Below the pieces are notes generated by a model that was given only the letters and a program-made list of their open reading frames with translations, had not been told where the DNA came from and did not search any database. A program made the position numbers and the translations under genes. A stretch of 64,000 bases of DNA, from the NCBI RefSeq assembly GCF_031020795.1, contig NZ_JAVHJP010000002.1, positions 434,001-498,000 on the forward strand. Direction: 5' to 3'. Source of the stretch: Hydrogenophaga pseudoflava. Its GTDB lineage: Bacteria; Pseudomonadota; Gammaproteobacteria; Burkholderiales; Burkholderiaceae_C. Positions 29,085 through 38,870 of the stretch are shown piece after piece; the first letter of the stretch is position 1, and every line of letters begins with the position of its first letter.

Positions 29085-30056
29085 ATGAACAAGGTATTGA
29101 GAAGAGTCGGTGGCCTGGCGCTGCTGCTGCCCCTGGTGGCGTGTGCCCCGTTGTCGCTGGACCTGCTGCGTCCGCAGGCCCACGGCCTGGACACCATCAT
29201 CCGCAAGCTCGGCCCGGATGCGCCGGAGCTGGCGTTCAGCTTCGAGTTCGACGACAAGGCCGACGCCGCGGAGGGCGAGGTGGGTTCGGGCTACATCGTG
29301 GTGACGCAGGACGGCAAGGAGTTGCAGGCGCTGCCGCACGCCTTCGAGATGGCGCGCGACCAGCTGGAGCGCAGCGAATGGCTGCAGTTCAAGGACTTCA
29401 ACGGCGATGGCCTGCTGGACTTCAAGGTCACGCGCCTCTACGCCATGGAGGGCAAGCTGCCGGTGGACAGTCTCTACCAGTTCGATCCGAAAACCGGGCG
29501 CTTCGCACAGATTGATCTGGTGTCCAACGCGGGCGAGATCCAGCCGTCCGCGCCGAACTGCGTGTCGCTGAAGGTGGCCGGGGCCTCAGGGAGCCCCAAG
29601 GTGGAGAGCCACTGCTACGTGGCTTCCAGCGGGCGCTGGGTGCGCGGCAAGCCCGAGACGGTCAGGCGTGGCGCCGCGCCCGACAGGGTGGACGCCGTCT
29701 GCGACAGCGCGGCGCCCGAACTGGTGGCCTGCCGCCGCGCGCGCATCGAACAGGACAAGGCCCTGCTGACCCTGGTGCGCGACTACCGGACGGGCCGCAT
29801 GCAGTCGCTGCAGGCCGAGCACGGCAGGAACTACGCGCAGGCCTACGCGCGCCACCAGGACCTGGACCACAGCCGCTGGCGCGAGTACCGCGATGCTCGT
29901 TGCGCGACGCAATCCCGTGAGCAGGCGGTGCCCGTCAAGGCGCTGCCCGCCTCGGTGGAGCTGTGCCGGTACGAGTGGGCCCGCGACCAGCTGCGGCGCT
30001 ACAAGGACCAGATGGCGCGGCTGGGTGACGTCAAAGGTGCCAGGGTCCGGCAATGA
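29085..30056 (+). CDS. Lipoprotein with XAC2610-like and LprI-like regions (putative immunity/lysozyme inhibitor)
   Basis: A 323-residue predicted lipoprotein; the lipobox is LVAC at residues 17-20. Residues ~40-190 contain LQFKDFNGDGLLDFKVTR and YQFDPKTGRF, like the VCBS-type repeat fold of the X. citri immunity protein XAC2610, which inhibits a T4SS lysozyme effector. Residues ~225-310 (HSRWREYRDARC with paired cysteines) resemble the LprI/DUF1311 lysozyme-inhibitor family. Its end overlaps virD4 by four bases. I infer periplasmic protection from peptidoglycan-cleaving toxins; no effector lies beside it. Confidence 0.6.
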   Translation: MNKVLRRVGGLALLLPLVACAPLSLDLLRPQAHGLDTIIRKLGPDAPELAFSFEFDDKADAAEGEVGSGYIVVTQDGKELQALPHAFEMARDQLERSEWLQFKDFNGDGLLDFKVTRLYAMEGKLPVDSLYQFDPKTGRFAQIDLVSNAGEIQPSAPNCVSLKVAGASGSPKVESHCYVASSGRWVRGKPETVRRGAAPDRVDAVCDSAAPELVACRRARIEQDKALLTLVRDYRTGRMQSLQAEHGRNYAQAYARHQDLDHSRWREYRDARCATQSREQAVPVKALPASVELCRYEWARDQLRRYKDQMARLGDVKGARVRQ

Positions 30057-31954
30057 GGCGCTTCCTCGGGTGGGGCGTTCTGGTGCTGCTCGTGGTGGCA
30101 CTGGTGGCGGGAACGTATCTCAGCGGGTGGTTGATGGCCTGGCGGCTGGGCCTGCCGCTGGAGCGCATCGGCGCGTTCGACTACTGGCGCTACGTGGCCG
30201 CCTATGCCGATGCGCCCAAGCATGGCCCGGTCATCAAGAGCAGTGGTCTGGTGGGGTTCGGCGTGCCTCTGCTGGCGCTGTCCGCGCTGGTGCTCGCCGT
30301 GTTGCTGCGCCGAAAGCCAAGCCTCTATGGCGAAGCCCGCTTCGCCGCCATGGCCGATCTGCGGTCGCGCAAGATGCTCCGGGCCGAGGACACTGCGCTG
30401 GTGGTGGGCAAGAAGGACGGGCAGTTCGTCTACTTCAACGGCCAGCAGTTCGCCTTGCTGGCCGCACCCACGCGCTCGGGCAAGGGTGTGGGCATCGTCA
30501 TTCCCAACCTGTTGAGCTACCAGGGCTCGGTGGTGGTGCTGGACATCAAGCAGGAGAACTTCGACCTCACCAGCGGCTTCCGCGCGCGCTACGGTCAGTC
30601 GGTCTACCTGTTCAACCCGTTCGCCGAGGACCGGCGCACCCACCGCTGGAACCCGCTGTCCTATGTCTCGCGCGATCCGGCGTTCCGCATCAGCGACGTG
30701 CAGAGCATCGCGGCCATGCTCTACCCGGTGTCCGACCTGCACAAGGACCCGTTCTGGGCCAACCAGGCGCAGAACGCCTTTGTCGCGTTCACCCTCTACG
30801 CGTTCGAGCAGGCGGCTTACCTGGCCGAGCAGTACGGCGCGCCGTTCGATGAGCCGACCATGGGTGGGCTGTACCGCCTGGCTTCGGGCCGGCCGGGTCA
30901 GGAGTTCAAGGCCTATCTGGCCGAGCTGGCGTCCTGGCCGCACCTGAGCGCCAGTGCGCGCACCGCATTCTCCACGCTGCTGGGGCAGGCCAACGAGACC
31001 TTTGCCAGCATCATGGGCACCTTCAAGGAGCCGCTGAACCCCTGGCTCAACCCGGTGGTGGACGCCGCCACCAGCGGCAACGACTTCGACCTGCGCGATG
31101 TGCGCAAGAAGAAGATGAGCATCTACGTCGCCATCCAGCCCAACAAGCTGGCCGAGAGCCGCCTGATCCTCAACCTGTTCTTCAGCCAGCTGATCAACCA
31201 GAACACGCGCGAGCTGCCGCAGTCCAACCCTGAGCTGAAGCACCAGTGCCTGCTGCTGATGGACGAGTTCACCAGCATCGGGCGCGTCGACATCATCGCC
31301 AGCGCGGTCAGCTTCATGGCCGGCTACAACCTGCGCCTCATGCCCATCGTTCAGAGCATGGCGCAGCTGGAGTCGACCTACGGCAAGGAGAACGCGCGCA
31401 CCATCATGACCAACCACGCGCTGCGCATCATCTTCGCGCCGCGCGAGCAGCAGGACGCCAACGAATACAGCGAGATGCTGGGTTACACCGGCATGCGCAA
31501 GGACAGCGTGAGCCGCAGCCGCTCGAGCGAGAGCAGCTACACCCGCAGCGAGAGCGAGGAGCGCCGAGCGCTGATGCTGCCGCAGGAACTCAAGGCCATG
31601 GGCGACGATAAGCAGATCCTCCTGGTAGAGGGCATGGCGCATCCGGTGATGTCGGACAAGATCCGGTACTTCAAGGAGACGGCCTTCAAGGAGCGGCTGC
31701 TGCCCAAGGTCGACGTGCCGTTGCTGGCCCTGGCGACCGACCCACCGCTGGTGGCCGCTTCCGCGACATCCCTTGCGCCGCCGCCCGAGGTCGCGCCGGT
31801 CGAGCTGCCCGAAGCGGTGCCGAGCGTCCGGGAGTCGCTGGCCCGGCAGATGGACGCCGACCGCAGCAAGGTGGCGAGCCCACCGGCCGAGTACACCGGA
31901 CTGGCAGGCATCGGCGGCGAGATTGATGCGATGCTTGCGCACCTGGAGCGCTGA
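30053..31954 (+). CDS. virD4: VirD4 coupling ATPase
   Basis: A 633-residue type IV coupling protein that selects substrates and feeds them to the channel. Two TM helices occur at ~4-25 and ~68-85. Walker A APTRSGKGVG starts at residue 138, and Walker B is CLLLMDEFTSIG. In the X-T4SS, VirD4 binds the XVIPCD signal of effectors. The start overlaps the previous stop (ATGA). The C-terminal ~70 residues are Pro/Ala-rich. Confidence 0.94.
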   Translation: MRRFLGWGVLVLLVVALVAGTYLSGWLMAWRLGLPLERIGAFDYWRYVAAYADAPKHGPVIKSSGLVGFGVPLLALSALVLAVLLRRKPSLYGEARFAAMADLRSRKMLRAEDTALVVGKKDGQFVYFNGQQFALLAAPTRSGKGVGIVIPNLLSYQGSVVVLDIKQENFDLTSGFRARYGQSVYLFNPFAEDRRTHRWNPLSYVSRDPAFRISDVQSIAAMLYPVSDLHKDPFWANQAQNAFVAFTLYAFEQAAYLAEQYGAPFDEPTMGGLYRLASGRPGQEFKAYLAELASWPHLSASARTAFSTLLGQANETFASIMGTFKEPLNPWLNPVVDAATSGNDFDLRDVRKKKMSIYVAIQPNKLAESRLILNLFFSQLINQNTRELPQSNPELKHQCLLLMDEFTSIGRVDIIASAVSFMAGYNLRLMPIVQSMAQLESTYGKENARTIMTNHALRIIFAPREQQDANEYSEMLGYTGMRKDSVSRSRSSESSYTRSESEERRALMLPQELKAMGDDKQILLVEGMAHPVMSDKIRYFKETAFKERLLPKVDVPLLALATDPPLVAASATSLAPPPEVAPVELPEAVPSVRESLARQMDADRSKVASPPAEYTGLAGIGGEIDAMLAHLER

Positions 31955-31977
31955 GGCGCGGATTCAAAGGAGCCGAT

Positions 31978-32622
31978 GTGGTGTGTTCATTCCTTGTCAA
32001 AAACTTGCCCCGGTGGTGGTGCGTCACAGGACTGGCGCTGGCCCTGGTCGGCTGTTCGGCGGGTGGGGCCGGTGCCCCTGCTGCGAAAGCTGTCCCGGAG
32101 AGCGGTGTGCTGACGGCGCCCTTGAAGATCCCCATGCCGCTGGACAAGGCGGGCCACAAGATCGATGTGACCTTCGATGTGCCGCCGCCTCCCAAGGTCA
32201 GCCACTCGACGGGCTACTTTCTGGGGCTGAGGATGCTCTTTGCGCCTGCCGACCCGGATGGAAAAATCGCCACCATTGACGCCAACCCGGTGTTCGTGCG
32301 TGTAACGCTGCACCGCTTGCAGGACGGGAAAGAGATTCCAGTAAAGATCTGGAATCGTGTGGATGTTGCCAAAGGCTATGAGCCCAGCCGGTTCGAGTCG
32401 TTCAGCCTCAAGGACGACATCGCTGTGTCTAGCAGGGCTTTCACCGAATACTCCGGTGCACCGCCAGGCACACCCGACGCATCCACTTACGTGCTGGAGT
32501 TCGGCGGGCCGGGTGAGCAAGGACCGGGCCGCTATCGATTGCGGCTGGAAACCTTGAAGGACATCCCGCAGCTCAAGGGTTTCAAGGCGTTTCTGTCTTA
32601 TGAACGAGCCCCTGATCGCTAG
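31978..32622 (+). CDS. Putative immunity lipoprotein (X-Tfi candidate)
   Basis: A 214-residue predicted lipoprotein with lipobox VGCS. The mature domain begins with small-residue linkers, then KIDVTFDVPPPPKVSH and YFLGLRMLFAP, and ends with GRYRLRLETLKDIP, a beta-rich pattern that recalls the DUF5625 family. GTG start with AAAGGAG five bases upstream; a second GTG follows directly. It sits between virD4 and the effector candidate, whose ribosome site overlaps its stop codon. This layout is typical of T4SS immunity-effector pairs. Confidence 0.6.
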   Translation: MVCSFLVKNLPRWWCVTGLALALVGCSAGGAGAPAAKAVPESGVLTAPLKIPMPLDKAGHKIDVTFDVPPPPKVSHSTGYFLGLRMLFAPADPDGKIATIDANPVFVRVTLHRLQDGKEIPVKIWNRVDVAKGYEPSRFESFSLKDDIAVSSRAFTEYSGAPPGTPDASTYVLEFGGPGEQGPGRYRLRLETLKDIPQLKGFKAFLSYERAPDR

Positions 32623-32630
32623 GAGCGCCT

Positions 32631-33638
32631 ATGCCGGGTCCTTACCAAGTCACCATATACACGGCACTGCCAGGCACTCCACTGGTGGACAAGCAAGGGC
32701 GCCCCGACGGTACCTCGGCGGCCGGACACATGTGGTACCAAATTTCTGATGGGGAGATCAAGAACAGCTACGGGTTTGCACCGAAGGAGCACGTCGCATC
32801 CAGCGGTCCGGGAAAGGGATACGACACGGATTCCAGGGCGTACCAAAACCCAGCCTACTCCCGCACCATGGAAGTCACCCCCGAGCAGTACGCCCGGCTC
32901 AAGCAGTACGGAGAGGCTGCGGTGAAGGAAGATTGGCGCTACTTCAAAGGCGAGTACAACGGCGCCTCCAACAGCTGCGTCGACTTCACCTGGGGTGCCC
33001 TGAAGCACGCCGGCTTTGAAATCCACCGACCGCAGGTTGCGGTGCACGACGGCACTGTGGTGACGCCTGAGTACCGGGGCCCCATCGAATCCCATTTCGA
33101 TGGACGGCTCAAGCCCGGTCACAACAAGGTGGACATCCAGCAGATCACGGCGCCCGTGCCGGGCAGCCCGCTCAACTCGGAAACAACGAACCCGCCTCCT
33201 GCGAATCGGAGTCTGTTGCAACACTTGCTGAGCGAGAACGACGCGTCTCCTGAGCAACGCCAGACCGCGGAGCAATTCAAGGAAGCGTTGGGGGAGCGGC
33301 TGGGCATGCTCGGGTTGAGCGATCGGCAGGTCAGCACGCTTGCCGCCGCCGCGGCCAAGGAACACACGCGACATGTGGGGCAGGGCGACGTTCAATCCTT
33401 TCACCTCAGCAAGGATGGCAGCACCATCGCCATGCGACAGACCCATGCGCCGCTGCGGGAATTTGATGTCGGCACGGCGCTGGGCCGCTCCGAGCAAAGC
33501 CACTGGAACGAAGCGATTGCCATGGATCGAAGTCGGACCGCTGAAGCGCCCACAACCCAGAACGTTCCATACGCCTGGTCCAGCGCCCAGGACACGTCTT
33601 CGCCCGCGATCGAGGCGCCGGTCCTCTCCCGCACCTGA
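32631..33638 (+). CDS. Putative T4SS effector: His/Cys papain-like domain plus XVIPCD-like tail (X-Tfe candidate)
   Basis: A 335-residue protein without a signal peptide. Residues ~1-165 have GHMWY (H33) and, later, NSCVDFTW (C116). A histidine that precedes the cysteine is the order of permuted papain-like folds (LRAT/YaeF, NlpC-P60 relatives), so an amidase or acyl-hydrolase is likely. Residues ~215-305 ([19 protein letters not shown], then [10 protein letters not shown] and IAMRQTHAP) match the shape of the XVIPCD signal read by VirD4. It closes the island, 31 bp before glmM. Confidence 0.65.
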   Translation: MPGPYQVTIYTALPGTPLVDKQGRPDGTSAAGHMWYQISDGEIKNSYGFAPKEHVASSGPGKGYDTDSRAYQNPAYSRTMEVTPEQYARLKQYGEAAVKEDWRYFKGEYNGASNSCVDFTWGALKHAGFEIHRPQVAVHDGTVVTPEYRGPIESHFDGRLKPGHNKVDIQQITAPVPGSPLNSETTNPPPANRSLLQHLLSENDASPEQRQTAEQFKEALGERLGMLGLSDRQVSTLAAAAAKEHTRHVGQGDVQSFHLSKDGSTIAMRQTHAPLREFDVGTALGRSEQSHWNEAIAMDRSRTAEAPTTQNVPYAWSSAQDTSSPAIEAPVLSRT

Positions 33639-33656
33639 GCGCTCGGTCCTGCCGCC

Positions 33657-33662
33657 TAAAAT
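33657..33662 (+). promoter_or_regulatory. Probable -10 box of glmM
   Basis: TAAAAT ends seven bases before the glmM ATG, with a weak -35. It would give glmM its own, nearly leaderless transcript and free it from the T4SS operon. Confidence 0.4.
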
Positions 33663-33669
33663 CCCGCGC

Positions 33670-35007
33670 ATGACGCGCAAATACTTCGGCACCGACGGCA
33701 TCCGTGGCACGGTCGGTCAGGCCCCGATCACTCCCGACTTCGTTCTCAAGCTGGCCCACGCCGTAGGGCGCGTGCTCCGGCGCAGCGAGGAGCACCCCAC
33801 GGTGCTGATCGGCAAGGACACCCGCATCTCCGGCTACATGCTGGAGTCGGCGCTGGAGTCGGGCTTCAACTCGGCGGGGGTCGACGTGGTGCTGCTGGGC
33901 CCGGTGCCCACGCCGGCGGTGGCCTACCTGACCCGCGCTCAGCGTGCCAGCCTGGGGGTGGTTATCTCCGCCAGCCACAACCCGTTTGGCGACAACGGCA
34001 TCAAGTTCTTCAGCGCCCAGGGCAACAAGCTGTCTGACGAGTGGGAGCAGGCTGTGGAGGCCGAGCTGGAGAAAGACCCGGTCTGGGCCGACTCGCGCAA
34101 CCTGGGCAAGGCGCGCCGCATGGACGACGCGGCCGGCCGCTACATCGAGTTCTGCAAGAGCACCTTTCCCAACGACCTGACGCTCAAGGGCCTGAAGATC
34201 GTGGTGGACGCCGCCCACGGCGCGGCTTACCAGATCGCACCCGCCGTGTTCCACGAGCTGGGTGCGGAGGTGGTGCGCATCGGCTGCGCGCCCGACGGCC
34301 TGAACATCAACCACGAGGTGGGCGCGACCCACCCGCAGGCGCTGGTGGCCGCGGTGCAGGCGACCGGCGCCGACTACGGCGTGGCGCTGGACGGCGACGC
34401 CGACCGGCTGCAGCTGGTGGACGCCAGCGGGCGCCTGTTCAACGGCGATGAGCTGCTGTACCTGATCACGGCCGACCGCATCGCGCGCGACTTCGACGTG
34501 CCCGGCGTGGTCGGCACGCTGATGACCAACATGGCGGTCGAGATGGCGTTCCGCAACAAGGGTGTGAAGTTCGTGCGCGCGAGGGTCGGTGACCGCTACG
34601 TGCTTGAGGAGCTCGAGAGCCACGGATGGATCCTGGGTGGAGAGGGCTCGGGCCACCTGCTGGTGCTCGACAAACACACCACCGGCGACGGCCTGGTGTC
34701 CGCTCTGCAGGTGCTGCAGGCCTGCGCCGGCAGTGGCCAGACCATGGCGCAGCTGCTGGCCGATGTGACGCTGTTCCCGCAGACGCTGATCAATGTGCGG
34801 CTGCAGCCCGGCCAGGAAGACTGGAAAAACAATGCGATGCTGGCCGAGGAGACGAAAGCGGTCGAGGCCGAACTCGGCGACACGGGGCGCGTGCTGATCC
34901 GCGCCAGCGGCACCGAGCCGCTGCTGCGGGTGATGGTCGAGGCGCGCGATGCCGCACAGGCCCAGGCCTGTGCCGAACGGCTGGTGTCCGCGGTGAAGGC
35001 GCTCTGA
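33670..35007 (+). CDS. glmM: Phosphoglucosamine mutase
   Basis: A 445-residue enzyme that converts glucosamine 6-phosphate to glucosamine 1-phosphate on the way to UDP-GlcNAc for peptidoglycan and LPS. Motifs: [10 protein letters not shown] at the start, the phosphoserine loop [17 protein letters not shown], the metal loop DGDADR, and [14 protein letters not shown] near the end. It is normally directly downstream of folP. The last base of its stop is the first base of the next ATG (TGATG). Confidence 0.97.
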   Translation: MTRKYFGTDGIRGTVGQAPITPDFVLKLAHAVGRVLRRSEEHPTVLIGKDTRISGYMLESALESGFNSAGVDVVLLGPVPTPAVAYLTRAQRASLGVVISASHNPFGDNGIKFFSAQGNKLSDEWEQAVEAELEKDPVWADSRNLGKARRMDDAAGRYIEFCKSTFPNDLTLKGLKIVVDAAHGAAYQIAPAVFHELGAEVVRIGCAPDGLNINHEVGATHPQALVAAVQATGADYGVALDGDADRLQLVDASGRLFNGDELLYLITADRIARDFDVPGVVGTLMTNMAVEMAFRNKGVKFVRARVGDRYVLEELESHGWILGGEGSGHLLVLDKHTTGDGLVSALQVLQACAGSGQTMAQLLADVTLFPQTLINVRLQPGQEDWKNNAMLAEETKAVEAELGDTGRVLIRASGTEPLLRVMVEARDAAQAQACAERLVSAVKAL

Positions 35008-35495
35008 TGGCGGCCGCGTTTTCCGTGCGCCGAGCCGACTACGGTCGTGCTTCCGATGCCGCCGCGCTGGTGATGTTGCTGGACGCGTACGCCAGCGACC
35101 CGGCGGGCGGCGGTGATCCGCTGTCCGACTTCGTCAAGGCCAATCTGGCCCGTGAACTCGCTGCCCGCCCGCAGGCCTACAGCGTGCTGGCCTTCGACGG
35201 CGAGCAGCCGGTGGGCCTGGTCAACTGCATCGAGGGGTTTTCCTCGTTCAAGTGCAAGCCGCTGGTCAACGTGCACGACGTGGCCGTGCTGGCCAGCCAC
35301 CGGGGCCGCGGCATCGCCGAGGCGATGCTGGCCGAGGCCGAGCGCATTGCCGTGGAGCGTGGCGCGGTGAAGATGACGCTGGAGGTGCTCTCGGGCAATG
35401 AGCCGGCGGTGAAGCTCTACCGGCGCATCGGCTACGAGGGCTACCAGCTGGACCCGGCGATGGGCACGGCCAGCTTCATGCAGAAGTGGCTGTGA
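35007..35495 (+). CDS. GNAT-family N-acetyltransferase
   Basis: A 162-residue acetyl-CoA-dependent acyltransferase. The CoA-binding signature is ASHRGRGIAEAML (motif A), followed by the C-terminal SGNEPAVKLYRRIGYEGYQ (motif B). The substrate is unknown. It is translationally coupled to glmM; whether it acts on an amino sugar is only suggested by that neighbour. Confidence 0.85.
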   Translation: MAAAFSVRRADYGRASDAAALVMLLDAYASDPAGGGDPLSDFVKANLARELAARPQAYSVLAFDGEQPVGLVNCIEGFSSFKCKPLVNVHDVAVLASHRGRGIAEAMLAEAERIAVERGAVKMTLEVLSGNEPAVKLYRRIGYEGYQLDPAMGTASFMQKWL

Positions 35496-35499
35496 CGGC

Positions 35500-36702
35500 T
35501 CAGTAGAGCAGGAACGGGCGGCGGGTTTCGATCCAGGCCGCCTCGTCGGGCGCCGCGACTGCTTCCAGGTCACCCGCCGTGGCGTTCATGTCGTCCACCC
35601 ATTCGCGCAGCGCCGGCCCTCCGTTGATCAGGTCGATGGCCAGGCGGTCGCGCTCGTATTCGTAGGGGAAATCGCGCCAGAGCGGGTAGTCGAAGGCCTG
35701 CTCGCGCACGGCCTTGAAGGCCAGGGCCTGCAGGCGCCAGGGGCGGAAGGCGGCGTGGTCGTGGTGCTGCGGGTCCTCGACGTGGATCTGCACGCCGGCA
35801 CAGAGTTTGCCCACGTGTTTGTGGAAGGTCGGCTCGAACCAGCATTCGCGCAACCGGCAGCCGGCCAGCCACTGGGGGGCGATGCGGCGCATGTCGGCCA
35901 GCAGGCGGGTGGTGTCGAGGTCCGGCGCGCCGAAGAGCTCCAGCGGGCGCGTGGTGCCGCGGCCTTCGCTCAGCGTGGTGCCTTCGAGCATCACGGTGCC
36001 GGCGTAGGCGCGCGCCATCCAGAGGTTGGCGGCGTTGGGGCTGGGGTTGACCCAGGTTCGTTCGAGCGGCCAGCCAAAGCCTGGGCCTTTGTCGGGCTGC
36101 CACCCCTCCATGGTGATGACGCGGTACTCCACGTCGAGCTTGAGCAGGTCGATGAACCAGTGGCCGAGCTCGCCCATGGTCATGCCGTGGCGCATCGGCA
36201 TCGGGCCGGCGCCGACGAAGCTCTCCCAGCCTTCGCGCAGCAGCGTGCCTTCCACCGGGCGGCCGGCGGGGTTGGGACGATCCAGCACCCAGACCGTCTT
36301 GCGGTGTTGCGCCGCTGCTTCGAGCACGTAGCGCAGCGTGGTGATGAAGGTGTAGATGCGGCAGCCCAGGTCCTGCAGGTCCACCAGCAGCACGTCGAAC
36401 GTGTCCATCATGGCGTCGGTCGGGCGCCGCACCTCGCCGTACAGGCTGAACACCGGGATGCCCAGCGCCGGGTCGGTGAAATCGGGCGACTCGACCATGT
36501 TGTCCTGCTTGTCGCCGCGCAGGCCGTGTTGCGGGCCAAAGGCGGCGGTCAGCTTCACGTCGGGCAAGGCGGCCAGGGCGTCGAGCGAATGGGTCAGGTC
36601 GCGCGTGACCGAGGCCGGGTGGGCGAGCAGGGCGACGCGGCGGCCGGCCAGCGGGGCGCGCAGCGCGGGGTCTTCAAGGAATCGTTCGAGGCCGAATTTC
36701 AT
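35500..36702 (-). CDS. DUF1343 protein, NamZ-type exo-beta-N-acetylmuramidase candidate
   Basis: A 400-residue protein of the DUF1343/YbbC family. Signatures: VALLAHPASVTRDL, FGPQHGLRGDKQDNM, VLLVDLQDLGCRIYTFI, VLDRPNPAGR and LSEGRGTTRPLE. Family knowledge: the characterised member NamZ removes MurNAc from peptidoglycan fragments. No signal peptide is seen, so a cytoplasmic recycling role is possible. The ATG giving MKFGLERFLED is chosen because the upstream open frame is low complexity. It converges with the acetyltransferase gene (4-bp gap). Confidence 0.8.
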   Translation of the reverse strand: MKFGLERFLEDPALRAPLAGRRVALLAHPASVTRDLTHSLDALAALPDVKLTAAFGPQHGLRGDKQDNMVESPDFTDPALGIPVFSLYGEVRRPTDAMMDTFDVLLVDLQDLGCRIYTFITTLRYVLEAAAQHRKTVWVLDRPNPAGRPVEGTLLREGWESFVGAGPMPMRHGMTMGELGHWFIDLLKLDVEYRVITMEGWQPDKGPGFGWPLERTWVNPSPNAANLWMARAYAGTVMLEGTTLSEGRGTTRPLELFGAPDLDTTRLLADMRRIAPQWLAGCRLRECWFEPTFHKHVGKLCAGVQIHVEDPQHHDHAAFRPWRLQALAFKAVREQAFDYPLWRDFPYEYERDRLAIDLINGGPALREWVDDMNATAGDLEAVAAPDEAAWIETRRPFLLY

Positions 36703-36730
36703 GCGGACGGAGGGCGGGAGGAGACGGAGG

Positions 36731-37303
36731 CTAGGCCAGACGGTGGGTCCAGCCGGCACTGTGGTGGAAGTCGGGCCGGTCGGCGCTCGGGTGCTGCAGC
36801 GCCCAGTGGCTGAGCTCGCCATCGACGGTTTCGATCACGGCGGTCAGGCCGATGGCGGTCGGTCGTGCGGGCAGCAGGGTGCCCGGCAGCCAGGCCTGCA
36901 GCACCAGCGACCGGTGGGCGCGTTCGGTGGTGATGGTGGGGCCAACGGCCGGCGGCGCATCGCCGGGCAGGCGCTGGCGCTCGGCGTCGAAGCGGTAGAC
37001 CGCCCACTGCCCCGACGGTGAAAGGTTGAACTCGTGGTAACCAGGCCCGTCGCCGTCCTGCACGAAGGCCTCCAGGCAGGTGTGGCGCCAGAGCCCGTCG
37101 GCGGCGCCCGCGGCGGGAGACGGAAGGGCCAGCGCGCCGATGTCGCCCTCCAGCCGGTAGCGCAGCAGCCAGCCCGGCCCGTCGTCGGAGCCCACCGGGG
37201 CCAGCGACACCGAGACGCTCATGCCCGCAGGCCCCCGTTCGCTGGGGTGGACCAGCAGGGGCAGCGGGGCTGCGGGCAGACCGTCGGATGAAGCGCTGGA
37301 CAT
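36731..37303 (-). CDS. DOMON-like domain protein
   Basis: A 190-residue beta-rich protein; WRHTCLEAFVQ, YHEFNLSPSGQWAVYRF and HWALQHPSADRPDFH are characteristic of a family annotated as DOMON-like type 9 carbohydrate-binding relatives. The biochemical role is unknown. No signal peptide is evident. The start overlaps the stop of the upstream lipoprotein gene, and the NamZ-like gene follows after 28 bp, so the three minus-strand genes look like one operon. Confidence 0.75.
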   Translation of the reverse strand: MSSASSDGLPAAPLPLLVHPSERGPAGMSVSVSLAPVGSDDGPGWLLRYRLEGDIGALALPSPAAGAADGLWRHTCLEAFVQDGDGPGYHEFNLSPSGQWAVYRFDAERQRLPGDAPPAVGPTITTERAHRSLVLQAWLPGTLLPARPTAIGLTAVIETVDGELSHWALQHPSADRPDFHHSAGWTHRLA

Positions 37304-37737
37304 CAGGGTTTGTAGCACTGGCCGGCGGCGTCGACGTCCATGCGCAGCAGCTGCTTTTTGCCGTTGAACACGCCGCCCGCGCTGTAGGTCAGGCAGCCTT
37401 CGCCGCGGTAGTGGGTGACGATGCGCTGGCCGTCGGCGCCGAAGTAGAAGGGAATCCAGTTCTTGCCGGTGGTGTGGTTGTAGAGCTGGTCGGGTTCACC
37501 GATCAGCTTGTAGACCTGCTCCAGCTCCATGCCGATCTTCACCTTGGCGAAGCGGCTCTCGGGTGCGGGCGTGCCGCGGACTTCGCCGTCGAAACTGTTG
37601 TCATAGGAGCGCACGACCCGCACGTTGCCGTCCGCGGCATCCGCCTTGGGGGCGGGCTGTTCCAGCGAGATGCTGGAGCAGCCCATCAGCACGAGGGTTG
37701 CAGTGCCCAGGGTCAGGGCCAGCCGTGAAGAGGACAT
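37303..37737 (-). CDS. BamE/SmpA-like outer-membrane lipoprotein
   Basis: A 144-residue lipoprotein with lipobox LMGC near residue 20. The fold motif KVKIGMELEQVYKLIGEPDQ is the BamE/OmlA-type beta-alpha turn. The C-terminal part has TYSAGGVFNGKKQLLRM. The protein is not BamE itself; this looks like a lineage-specific relative. It is the first gene of the short operon that runs to the NamZ-like gene. Confidence 0.75.
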   Translation of the reverse strand: MSSSRLALTLGTATLVLMGCSSISLEQPAPKADAADGNVRVVRSYDNSFDGEVRGTPAPESRFAKVKIGMELEQVYKLIGEPDQLYNHTTGKNWIPFYFGADGQRIVTHYRGEGCLTYSAGGVFNGKKQLLRMDVDAAGQCYKP

Positions 37738-37824
37738 GGGAACTCCTTGATGCGTGATCGGTGCAGCATGGCGGAGCCCCTGTGGGGACGACCGCTTCGC
37801 TGCGGACGATTGTAGTGAGCGGTG

Positions 37825-38865
<1,041 letters not shown>

Positions 38866-38870
38866 GGTGG

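Larger units (their letters stand above)
16184..33638 (+). other. T4SS island inserted between folP and glmM (X-T4SS-like)
   Basis: Nineteen same-strand genes: virB1-B2-B3-B4, two Cys-rich exported proteins, a small lipoprotein, virB5-B6-B7-B8-B9-B10-B11, an exported protein, a lipoprotein, virD4, and a lipoprotein/toxin pair. No relaxase, integrase, transposase, partition or replication gene is present, which argues against a conjugative element. The virB1-B3 stretch, the 21.5-22.6 kb stretch and the last two genes look poorer in G+C at third codon positions than the flanks, suggesting transfer. No flanking repeats were found by eye. Confidence 0.8.

Noticed and set aside
31976..31990. ATG two bases before the immunity-protein GTG
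   Set aside because: Out of frame with the lipoprotein; the GTG start with AAAGGAG fits the lipobox reading frame.
16184..33638. Conjugative element or ICE
   Set aside because: All T4SS parts are present, but no relaxase, integrase, replication or partition gene, and no oriT-like or att-like repeats were seen. An effector system fits better.
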